Of a stretch of DNA of 64,000 nucleotides, positions 20,381 through 27,828 are shown piece after piece; position 1 is the stretch's first letter; every line of letters begins with the position of its first letter. A program made the translations under genes and the position numbers. The notes below the pieces were generated by a model. It was not told where the DNA came from. It was given only the letters and a program-made list of their open reading frames with translations, and did no database searches. This stretch comes from Eubacterium multiforme (GTDB lineage Bacteria > Bacillota > Clostridia > Clostridiales > Clostridiaceae). The stretch covers positions 184,559 through 248,558 of the forward strand of contig NZ_JAUSUF010000003.1 of NCBI RefSeq assembly GCF_030813415.1, read 5' to 3'.

Positions 20381-21340
20381 TTATTCATTTTCTAATTTTT
20401 GTAGTAATTGTACATTTTTTTGTTCATATTCATTTAAATCATTAATTTTTCCTTGAAAAGAAGGATTTTGTATGTACCATGACTTAGAACTAAAGTATGA
20501 TTTAAAAGGTTCTGTATGAAAAACATAGCCATATCTTGCATAGATTTCATTTCTAACTAAAGCAAGAGTTTTTTTATCATATTTCTTTAAATTATTTTCT
20601 TTTAAATAAGTAGAATTACTATTTGGTTCTATATATTCATCTTTAGATTGAATTCTTGCATTTAAATTTTTATCTGAAGTAGGTGAATTATTGTTATAAT
20701 TGGTAGTGTCATTAGAATTTTCACTTAAAGCCTCTCCATTAGGAAAGTTTTTAAGGTTACAACCATTTGACTTTGCAATATTATAATATTTAAGAGCCTT
20801 TTCATAATTTCCATTGTTATAACATTCAGTTGAATTTAATGTGCAAATTTTATATATAATATTTTGTTTATCAGATTTTTTTAAGTTAGTTACTAAATTA
20901 AGATCCTTTTGAAAGTTTGAATCTTTTCTTAGAATATCATAAATATTATTTAATATTTCAGGGTTATAGTTTAAAGCTAAAGCTTTATTGTAAGATGTAA
21001 GCTTGTTTTGTATATTACTTTCATCTGCTGCTGAGTTGTAATAGTGGTGATATAAAATAAAGTCCTTTGAAAAAAATAAAGCGCCACCTATTATAACTAA
21101 TAATACAACTATTGAAATTATTAGTTTATTTCTTTTTTTAGGGTTACTACTATCAGAATCATTAGAGTTAGGTTCTTCAATAGTATTATTAGTATTTAAT
21201 GGCTTTTTAATATCGTCATCAGAAATTGACTTTGAATCTGGAGTATTAGAATTATTTTCTTTTTTTAATGGAGCTCCACACTTGTTGCAAAAGTTAGCAT
21301 TATCAATTGTTTTAGCTCCGCATTTATCACAGAATTTCAT
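20381..21340 (-). CDS. Zinc-ribbon membrane protein with C-terminal YARHG domain
   Basis: The 319-residue protein starts with a zinc ribbon (CDKCG and CNKCG within 25 residues), then a Ser/Asn/Lys-rich linker. A single membrane segment (about residues 73-91) leads to an extracellular part with a TPR-like stretch (near 95-200). It ends in a YARHG domain, recognised by VRNEIYARYGYVF near residue 264. YARHG domains are extracellular and of unknown role, often fused to peptidases or zinc ribbons. AAAGGGGATG precedes the ATG. The gene is divergent from the next one, which also begins with a zinc ribbon. Confidence 0.8.
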   Translation of the reverse strand: MKFCDKCGAKTIDNANFCNKCGAPLKKENNSNTPDSKSISDDDIKKPLNTNNTIEEPNSNDSDSSNPKKRNKLIISIVVLLVIIGGALFFSKDFILYHHYYNSAADESNIQNKLTSYNKALALNYNPEILNNIYDILRKDSNFQKDLNLVTNLKKSDKQNIIYKICTLNSTECYNNGNYEKALKYYNIAKSNGCNLKNFPNGEALSENSNDTTNYNNNSPTSDKNLNARIQSKDEYIEPNSNSTYLKENNLKKYDKKTLALVRNEIYARYGYVFHTEPFKSYFSSKSWYIQNPSFQGKINDLNEYEQKNVQLLQKLENE

Positions 21341-21425
21341 ATGTACATCCCCTTTGTTTTAATCTTTTGAATAATTAAGGTTAAAATAAATTTACTAATA
21401 ATTAATTTACCATTTTTAAGTTAAT

Positions 21426-21455
21426 TTGACAAATTTAAAATTATTAATATATAAT
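21426..21455 (+). promoter_or_regulatory. Sigma-A promoter (TTGACA-18-TATAAT), overlapping a divergent -35
   Basis: Both hexamers are perfect, spaced 18 bp apart, and the promoter drives the gene at 21485. On the minus strand TTGTCA (21427-21432) with TAAATT (21404-21409) at 17 bp could be the promoter of the divergent YARHG gene. The two -35 boxes would share the same bases. Confidence 0.75.
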
Positions 21456-21484
21456 TTCACTAAAATAACTAAGGAGGAATGACT

Positions 21485-22297
21485 ATGTATTGTAAAAAAT
21501 GTGGGAATGAAATCCCTGATGATTCAATATTTTGTCCAAACTGTGGTGAAAGGTGCACTGATGAGGAAAAAATAGATTCAGATTCAAATTTAAAAAAGGG
21601 ATTTAATGAAATTTTAAATTATACATTGCAATCAATAAAACATCCAATAACTACAATAAAAAATGGTGGAAGTAATATTTCAACAAAGGTAAATTTATTA
21701 TATATAGCTGTAATAGCATTAATAATACCTTTAATAAAGGTTATATCAATACCATTGTTAAATATGGCTATATTTAAGGGCATATTTAATTTATTTAAAG
21801 ATATATTTGGAAGTAATATTACAATGAATCAAATAGGTGGTTTAAGAAATCAAATATTTAGTTCAATGGATAAAAATATTAATTATGTAAATCAATATGG
21901 AATATATTTATTAAATTACGTTGCACTTTATGGAATTATATTAATATTGATTTATATAATTTATAAGTATTTAATTAAATCTAAGTTTTCATTAAATGAT
22001 TTTACAAGGGTTATAACTGTAGCATCAATTATAAACTTAATAGGAACTATAATTGGTTCATTAGCTTTATTTATAGGATTAGGAAGTAGCTTGTTTGTAA
22101 ATGTAGTTTTATTTGTATTAATTTTATTAATAGTAGGACTTGGATTAAGTTATGTTTTAAATAGTGACAATAAATTTGTTTATATATTTGCTGCTTTATA
22201 TGGAGTAAGTTTTATTATAATTAATTATATTTATATGGAACATATAATACATATTATAAGATTGGCTTATCAAAGTGCAATAAACTCATTTTTCTAG
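21485..22297 (+). CDS. Zinc-ribbon protein with multipass membrane domain
   Basis: The 270-residue protein begins MYCKKCGNEI and has CPNCGERC near residue 19, a four-cysteine zinc ribbon. After a polar linker, about five hydrophobic segments follow from residue 73 to the end, resembling YIP1-type membrane domains; the function is unknown. An ATG at 21479 lies only 1 base after AAGGAGG, so the ATG at 21485 is the better start. It shares a divergent promoter region with the YARHG gene. Confidence 0.75.
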   Translation: MYCKKCGNEIPDDSIFCPNCGERCTDEEKIDSDSNLKKGFNEILNYTLQSIKHPITTIKNGGSNISTKVNLLYIAVIALIIPLIKVISIPLLNMAIFKGIFNLFKDIFGSNITMNQIGGLRNQIFSSMDKNINYVNQYGIYLLNYVALYGIILILIYIIYKYLIKSKFSLNDFTRVITVASIINLIGTIIGSLALFIGLGSSLFVNVVLFVLILLIVGLGLSYVLNSDNKFVYIFAALYGVSFIIINYIYMEHIIHIIRLAYQSAINSFF

Positions 22298-22324
22298 AAA
22301 ATATAATTTAAAAGTGATAGTTTG

Positions 22325-22385
22325 TTTTTGGATAGCTCTTTAGAAAGAGCTAAATTAGGAAATTTTTGCTATTATTTTAAATGGA
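22325..22385. repeat. Possible degenerate arm of the hairpin repeat family
   Basis: TTTTTGGATAGCTCTTTAGA followed by a GCTATTAT stretch resembles the left arm of the repeat at 27603-27792. It contains a perfect 20-base palindrome TAGCTCTTT-AG-AAAGAGCTA. Confidence 0.4.
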
Positions 22386-22398
22386 AATATTCAATAAA

Positions 22399-22470
22399 TT
22401 AAGGACCTCTTTAGGTTATTAAACTTAGACGCATAGGTGTAATAACTTTATATAAGAGGTCCTTATTTTG
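22399..22470 (+). terminator. Long hairpin terminator
   Basis: Arms AAGGACCTCTT and AAGAGGTCCTT enclose an inner stem (GTTATTA/TAATAAC) and are followed by ATTTTGG. It lies between the convergent genes at 21485 and 22491. Confidence 0.7.
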
Positions 22471-22490
22471 GTTACTTTAGTTTATAAAGG

Positions 22491-22784
22491 TTATGTGTGT
22501 TTGTTTTTCTTATTATTTTCTATTATTTCTTCTATTGATTCTAGGTCATTCATTTCATTTGCCATACTCTGAGTATAATCAAATTCCATATAAGAAATAT
22601 TATTGCAAACAATAGGATCTGTTGCAGGATTTGGTAATGGAGTTATATCTCCATTTGGAGCAGTGCTAATTAAGTCACTATCCTTTGGATGATAATCAGT
22701 TCTTTTTTCAGGAAGATAACATTTAGATTGTATTTCATCTGCAAGTTTTTTATTTTGTGAGGTTTTATTTTTATGTTTTTTCAT
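22491..22784 (-). CDS. Small hypothetical protein
   Basis: The 97-residue protein is not recognised. It has a Lys-rich N-terminus (MKKHKNKTSQNKKLADEI), a proline-rich centre (ITPLPNPATDPI) and an acidic tail (ESIEEIIENN). There is no signal peptide or membrane segment. The ribosome site AAGGAGGAGAT is very strong and well placed before the ATG, which supports a real gene. It looks like a soluble, perhaps partly disordered protein. Confidence 0.6.
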   Translation of the reverse strand: MKKHKNKTSQNKKLADEIQSKCYLPEKRTDYHPKDSDLISTAPNGDITPLPNPATDPIVCNNISYMEFDYTQSMANEMNDLESIEEIIENNKKNKHT

Positions 22785-22909
22785 TAATATCTCCTCCTTA
22801 AATATAGTTTTTGTAAATTTAATTATTTAATACATGGAGAAGATATTTTTATAAGATATTACTGAATTTAATTTACTATGAATGAACTTTTAATACATAG
22901 GATATTACA

Positions 22910-22939
22910 TTGACATAGGAAAAGTGGAGTAACATAATT
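22910..22939 (+). promoter_or_regulatory. Candidate promoter reading into the repeat region
   Basis: TTGACA at 22910-22915 and CATAAT at 22934-22939 are 18 bp apart. The next coding start is over 800 bp downstream, so it would either give the MFS gene a very long leader or make a short untranslated RNA from the hairpin repeats. Confidence 0.4.
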
Positions 22940-22983
22940 AAAATTAGAAAAAAATAGTAAAAATAAATATAATTTAAAATAGT

Positions 22984-23181
22984 ATTGATTTTTAGCTAGT
23001 CCTTTAGAAATACTTAACATCGCAAAGTATTGCTATTATCTACTCCAAAATACTAGCTAAAGCTTAATAACTCAGCAAAGCTTCAAACAGATTAAGCTTC
23101 TTTACGCTAGTATTTTTACGTATATAATGCAATGCTAACTGCTTGTTAAGAACTTTCTTTAAGTCCTAGCTAAAAATCAAT
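22984..23181. repeat. Long hairpin repeat, type A (198 bp, MITE-like)
   Basis: The ends are perfect 16-bp inverted repeats, ATTGATTTTTAGCTAG and CTAGCTAAAAATCAAT. The interior arms keep pairing imperfectly (AAAATACTAGC with GCTAGTATTTT, and others), so the whole unit folds back on itself. It has no ORF. It resembles a non-autonomous mobile or palindromic intergenic element. Confidence 0.75.
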
Positions 23182-23725
23182 AATTATTAAAAAGGAAATT
23201 ATGGAGAAAGATTTTTATTTATACCTCAAAATAATAGTTAAGACTTTTAAACTCACTGCGCTTAAACAGAAAAAGTCTCTTAACGCTATTCTTTTTCCAT
23301 AGATAATGAAACTCTAATTGCTTATTAAAATGGTCCTTCAGATCTAACTAAAATAAACACTTGTAGAAATTAAAACTAATTAAGAGATAAATAATAGCTG
23401 AAAATGAATTAAGTTTCTTTACGCTAGTATTTTTACGTATATAATGCAATGCTAACTGCTTGTTAAGAACTTTCTTTAAGTCCTAGCTAAAAATCAATAA
23501 TTATTAAAAAGGAAATTATGGAGAAAGATTTTTATTTATACCTCAAAATAATAGCTAAGACTTTTAAACTCACTGCGTTTAAACAGAAAAAGTCTCTTAA
23601 CGCTATTCTTTTTCCATAGATAATGAAACTCTAATTGCTTATTAAAATGGTCTTTCAGATCTAACTAAAATAAACACTTATAAAAAATAAAAGCAATTAA
23701 GAGATAGAATGATGGTTGAAAATGA
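23091..23725 (+). repeat. Tandem direct duplication of about 317 bp holding hairpin repeat arms
   Basis: Unit 1 (23091-23407) and unit 2 (23408-23725) are nearly identical by eye, both running from ATTAAGYTTCTTTACGCTAG to GAAAATGA. Each contains the right half of the type A element and a type B element resembling the copy at 27603-27792. Differences are a few substitutions and one or two indels. The region has no gene and ends just before the MFS start. Confidence 0.85.
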
Positions 23726-23750
23726 ATATAAAATTATAATGAAAGGATAG

Positions 23751-25178
23751 ATGAGGATGACAGTAGAAAATAAAGCAAAAGATAAAAAGATTAATCCAGT
23801 TATAATAATATCGGTCTTTTTAATTGGAGGATTTGTATCATATTTAAATGGTACATTAATGACAACAGCTCTTCCAACAATAATGAGGGATTTAAAGATA
23901 GATCCAGTAACAGGTCAGTGGCTTACAACTGCTTTTATGCTTGTAAATGGAATAATGATACCTTGTACAGCGTTTTTAATAGAAAAGTTTACTACAAGAA
24001 AATTATTTTTCATATCTATGGGACTTTTTACAATTGGAACATTTATAGGGTCTTTTTCAATTGATTTTAAAACACTTTTAATAGCAAGAATTGTACAGGC
24101 TGCAGGAGCTGGAATTATACTTCCTCTTATGCAAACTGTATTTTTAATAATAGTTCCAAAGGAAAGGAGAGGCTTTGTTATGGGACTTGTAGGAATAATT
24201 GTTGCCTTTGCTCCAGCAATGGGACCAACTCTTGCAGGTTTTATAGTAGATAATTATCCATGGAGATATTTATTTCATATAATAGATCCTATTTGTATTA
24301 TTGATTTAGTGTTTGCATATTTTGCATTACAAAATGTAACTGAAACAAAGGATGTAAAAATTGATATTATGTCAGTTATAACATCTACATTAGGTTTTGG
24401 TGGTTTATTACTTGGTTTTAGTAATGCAGGAAATAAGGGTTGGGGAAGTTTACAAGTTTTAATTCCATTAATAGTTGGAATAATTTCTTTATTAATGTTT
24501 GTTAAAAAACAACTTTCAAGTAAAGAGCCAATGTTAAATTTAAGAGTATTTAAAAGCAAGACATTTACTTTTTCAACAATAATAATAATGATAGTATATG
24601 CAGCTTTTGTCTCAGCAGAATTAATATTGCCAATGTATATTCAAATGGCTAGAGGATATTCAGCTATTGATTCAGGTTTAATGCTTATGCCAGGTGCAAT
24701 AATAATGGGTGTTATGAATCCTATAGCAGGTAGACTTTTTGATAAGATAGGTGCAAGAACTTTATCAATAGTAGGTTTAATATTATTAACCTTTGGAAAT
24801 TTAGGATTAATGTTTTTATCAGCAAATACTGAAATTATACATATAACAATTGTATATTCAATTCGTCTTTTAGGTATGTCAATGATTATGATGCCTTTAA
24901 CAACAGCAGGTTTAAATACATTAACAAATGAACACTTAGCTCATGGAACAGCAGCTAACAATACATTAAGACAAATAGCAGGTTCAATAGGAACAGCACT
25001 TTTAGTTACTGTAATGAGTAAAGCAACAATAAGTTCAGGAATAAAAAATTCAGAACTTGCATCAATTCATGGTATGAATGTAGCCTTTGGAGTTTCTGCA
25101 CTACTTTCTTTTATAGCTTTAGTTATTGCAATAATAGTTGTTAAGAAGAAAGGTGAAGGAGATACTAAATTATATTAG
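23751..25178 (+). CDS. MFS exporter, DHA2 (EmrB/QacA) family
   Basis: The 475-residue protein is a polytopic membrane transporter of the drug:H+ antiporter-2 family. The N-terminus has NGTLMTTALPTIMRDL followed by QWLTTAFMLVNGIMIPCTA, typical of EmrB/QacA/LmrB proteins, and RIVQAAGAGIILPLMQ near residue 112. About 12-14 membrane segments can be read. The substrate is unknown; drug or metabolite export is inferred. GAAAGGA precedes two in-frame ATGs, at 23751 (3 bases) and 23757 (9 bases), so translation may start at the second. No promoter is obvious between the repeats and the gene. Confidence 0.88.
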   Translation: MRMTVENKAKDKKINPVIIISVFLIGGFVSYLNGTLMTTALPTIMRDLKIDPVTGQWLTTAFMLVNGIMIPCTAFLIEKFTTRKLFFISMGLFTIGTFIGSFSIDFKTLLIARIVQAAGAGIILPLMQTVFLIIVPKERRGFVMGLVGIIVAFAPAMGPTLAGFIVDNYPWRYLFHIIDPICIIDLVFAYFALQNVTETKDVKIDIMSVITSTLGFGGLLLGFSNAGNKGWGSLQVLIPLIVGIISLLMFVKKQLSSKEPMLNLRVFKSKTFTFSTIIIMIVYAAFVSAELILPMYIQMARGYSAIDSGLMLMPGAIIMGVMNPIAGRLFDKIGARTLSIVGLILLTFGNLGLMFLSANTEIIHITIVYSIRLLGMSMIMMPLTTAGLNTLTNEHLAHGTAANNTLRQIAGSIGTALLVTVMSKATISSGIKNSELASIHGMNVAFGVSALLSFIALVIAIIVVKKKGEGDTKLY

Positions 25179-25334
25179 AAATTTATAGGGAGATTTTTAA
25201 CGCACAGCCTAAATTAATTGAAAATTATTATTTAAGCTGATATAATTATTGTGTTTTCTTAAATTAAGAATAAAAAACATAGAAAGTCTAATTTCTAAAT
25301 AATTTTAAAAGTTAGCTTAAAGAGGAGAGATTAT

Positions 25335-25922
25335 ATGCCAATAAGAATAGCAGTCTTAGGTGGTCCAAGATGTGGAAAAACTACATTAATACAACAATTA
25401 TATGTTGATTTAAAAATAAGAGATTTAAATGTTGGAGTTGCAACTGAATATAGCACAGATTACTTAAGAGATAAAGGTATGATAGAAACAATTGCAGAAC
25501 AATATGGTATATATTTAGGACAAGCACAATTAGAAGAAGGATTAAATGACTTTGATTATGCAATAACAGATTATGCAACTTTTGTACCTTATATATATGG
25601 AAGATTTATGTTAGGTGATAAAGAAAGAACTGTAAAAGAAATTGAAATTCTTAAAGATTTATATATTTTAGCTTTAAGAGATTTACCAAAATATGATTAC
25701 ATTTTCTTTGTACCAAGAGAATTTGGTTATGCAAAAGATGGTGTAAGATGGCAAGATGAAGAAATGGCACAATCTATTGATAAAGCTATTTTAGGATTTT
25801 TAGAATCTGAAAATGTTAGATTTAAAACAGTAACAGGTTCAACTAAGGAAAGATCAGAAAAAATACTTAACTTTATTGGAATAAATGATATTGAAATAAA
25901 GGCAGCAATGCCAGAAAAGTAA
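25335..25922 (+). CDS. P-loop ATPase/kinase-like protein (AAA or NadR-type)
   Basis: The 195-residue soluble protein has a Walker A motif, LGGPRCGKTTL, at residues 8-18 and resembles the NadR kinase-like / AAA_28 group of P-loop proteins. It also has an acidic ITDYATFVPYIYGRF stretch near residue 76 and YDYIFFVPREFGYAKDGVRW near 115, as in small nucleoside or cofactor kinases. The true substrate is unknown. AGAGGAGAG precedes the ATG. It sits alone between the MFS gene and a terminator. Confidence 0.7.
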   Translation: MPIRIAVLGGPRCGKTTLIQQLYVDLKIRDLNVGVATEYSTDYLRDKGMIETIAEQYGIYLGQAQLEEGLNDFDYAITDYATFVPYIYGRFMLGDKERTVKEIEILKDLYILALRDLPKYDYIFFVPREFGYAKDGVRWQDEEMAQSIDKAILGFLESENVRFKTVTGSTKERSEKILNFIGINDIEIKAAMPEK

Positions 25923-25951
25923 AAGGGGGAAGATAACCTCCTTTTTTTCTT
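25920..25951 (+). terminator. Rho-independent terminator after the P-loop gene
   Basis: AAAGGGGG pairs with CCTCCTTT through one G-U pair and is followed by seven T. Confidence 0.8.
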
Positions 25952-26033
25952 TGTGTACATATAGGCTAATAAAGAGAAATTTTGTGCCTTTATGTAAATG
26001 TTTTCTTATATTGTGTGACAATTTAAGAATATA

Positions 26034-26046
26034 AGTGTGTTTAAAA
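26034..26046 (+). promoter_or_regulatory. Candidate upstream activator site of aspA
   Basis: AGTGTGTTTAAAA lies about 90 bp upstream of the sigma-54 promoter, a usual enhancer distance. Related AGTGTG motifs cluster upstream of the LevR-like activator gene at 29438-29513. The link is inferred from that shared motif. Confidence 0.35.
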
Positions 26047-26131
26047 TCTTAAAAACAAATAATACTGTATTAAAAAATATTTAGAGTACATTAAACATAC
26101 CCTATTAAAGGCTTTAGAAAATCACAAAGTA

Positions 26132-26147
26132 TGGCACAATAATTGCT
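26132..26147 (+). promoter_or_regulatory. Sigma-54 promoter of aspA (TGGCAC-N5-TTGCT)
   Basis: TGGCAC at 26132-26137 and TTGCT at 26143-26147 are spaced by exactly 5 bases, a near-perfect match to the -24/-12 consensus TGGCACN5TTGCA/T. It lies about 60 bp before the aspA start codon. A sigma-54 activator gene lies just downstream of aspA. Confidence 0.82.
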
Positions 26148-26207
26148 AGTTAATATAAGTGATTGGGGCAAAATAAAACTAGTATATTTATTTTGGAGGT
26201 TTTTGAT

Positions 26208-27596
26208 ATGGAATTTAGAGTAGAGATGGATTCAGTAGGAAAGAAGAATGTGCCAAAGGATGCTTATTATGGTATTCAAACACTAAGAGGTTATGAAAAT
26301 TTTAGAATAAGTGGTTTAACTTTAGATAAGGAATTTATAAAAACCTTAGCAATAGTTAAAAAAGCTTGTGCAATAACAAACTATGAAGTTGGAGAATTAG
26401 ATGAGGAGATTAAAGATGCAATAGTTAAAGCTTGTGATGAAATTATTGAAGGTAAATATACAGATCAATTTATCTTGGACCCAGTACAAGGGGGAGCAGG
26501 AACTTCAATGAATATGAATATGAACGAAGTTGTTGCAAACGTTGCAAATGAAATGTTAGGATATGAAAAAGGTCTTAGACATCCAGTTCATCCAAATGAT
26601 CATGTAAATATGGGACAATCAACAAATGATGTAATCCCAACAGCAGGACTAATAAATTGTCATATATTATTAAAAGAATGTTTAGAACAATTAAAGGGAT
26701 TTGAAACAGCATTATTAAACAAAGGTAAGGAATTTGAACATGTTATAAAAATGGGAAGAACTGAAATGCAAGATGCTGTGCCAATTAGTTTAGGAGCAGA
26801 GTTTACTTCCTATGGAAGAGCAATTAGAAGAGATATAAATAGATTAAAAGAAAGATTAGATGATTTATTAGTAGTTAATATAGGAGGAACTGCTATAGGA
26901 ACTGGAATAAATGCTAATCCTAAATATGAAAAGAAAATTGCTAAAACTTTAAGAGAATTAACAGGTTTAAATATAAAACAATCAGATGACTTAGTAGATT
27001 CAACTCAAAATGCAGATATAATAGCTGCACTTTCTGGAGATTTAAAGGTTTGTGCTATTAATGTAAGCAAAATAGCAGGAGACTTAATTTTAATGTCATC
27101 AGGACCAAGAACAGGATTTGGAGAAATAACTTTACCTGCAAGACAAAATGGTTCTTCAATAATGCCAGGAAAAGTTAATCCTGTAATGGCAGAGTTATTA
27201 AAGGAAATTTCATTCCAAATAATGGGTAATGATACTACAATAACTTTAGCAGCTCAATCTGGACAATTAGAATTAAATGCTTTTTATCCAATAATGTTTG
27301 CAAATATATTCCAATCAATTAAAATTCTAGGCAATGGATTACATACAGCAACTGTAAACTGTATAGATGGAATAGAAGCAAATGGTAACCTATGTAAGAG
27401 ATTAGTTGAAAGAAGTATAGGAATAGTTACAGCTTTTGCACCAATAATAGGATATGATAAGGCTGCACATATTGCAAAGCTAGCTCTTAAGAATGATAAG
27501 AATGTAAAAGAAGTTATAAAAGAAGAATTAGATATTACAGAAGATGAAATGGGCAAGATACTTGACCTTGGCAAAATGGCAAATATAAATAATTAA
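26208..27596 (+). CDS. aspA: Aspartate ammonia-lyase AspA
   Basis: The 462-residue enzyme of the fumarase/aspartase superfamily splits aspartate into fumarate and ammonia. Visible motifs are MGQSTNDVIPTA, the GRTEMQDAVPI active-site region, and the superfamily signature GSSIMPGKVNPVMAELL near residue 319. Length is normal. A TTG at 26163 opens a longer frame, but GGAGG sits 8 bases before the ATG at 26208, and family members begin there. The gene has a sigma-54 promoter upstream and probably responds to the convergent LevR-like activator. The downstream space is filled by a hairpin repeat. Confidence 0.95.
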   Translation: MEFRVEMDSVGKKNVPKDAYYGIQTLRGYENFRISGLTLDKEFIKTLAIVKKACAITNYEVGELDEEIKDAIVKACDEIIEGKYTDQFILDPVQGGAGTSMNMNMNEVVANVANEMLGYEKGLRHPVHPNDHVNMGQSTNDVIPTAGLINCHILLKECLEQLKGFETALLNKGKEFEHVIKMGRTEMQDAVPISLGAEFTSYGRAIRRDINRLKERLDDLLVVNIGGTAIGTGINANPKYEKKIAKTLRELTGLNIKQSDDLVDSTQNADIIAALSGDLKVCAINVSKIAGDLILMSSGPRTGFGEITLPARQNGSSIMPGKVNPVMAELLKEISFQIMGNDTTITLAAQSGQLELNAFYPIMFANIFQSIKILGNGLHTATVNCIDGIEANGNLCKRLVERSIGIVTAFAPIIGYDKAAHIAKLALKNDKNVKEVIKEELDITEDEMGKILDLGKMANINN

Positions 27597-27602
27597 AATT
27601 AG

Positions 27603-27792
27603 TTAATTTTAGATAGCCTTTCAGACTTGTTTAATTAAGCAAAGAGTTTCTATTATCTATTCCAAAATAATAGCTAAGACTTTTAAACTTGCTACGCTCA
27701 AACAAAAAAGTCTCTTAACCCTATTATTTTTCCATAGATAATGAAACTCTAATTGCTTATTAAAATAGTCTTTCAGTTCTATCTAAAATTAA
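27603..27792. repeat. Long hairpin repeat, type B (190 bp)
   Basis: The ends TTAATTTTAGATA and TATCTAAAATTAA are perfect inverted repeats. The arms continue to pair (for example TTCTATTATCTATTCC with CCATAGATAATGAAA). Copies of the right-hand arm lie in the tandem duplication at 23.2-23.7 kb. It has no ORF and sits between aspA and the apparently shortened activator gene. Confidence 0.75.
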
Positions 27793-27828
27793 TACTATAT
27801 AAAATATAGAAAAATGTTTTATATAGTA

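Noticed and set aside
22984..23725. CRISPR array
   Set aside because: There are only two long units with no short regular repeats and spacers, and no cas genes.
22785..23750. Insertion sequence
   Set aside because: The repeats have inverted ends but no transposase frame, so they were called MITE-like repeats instead.
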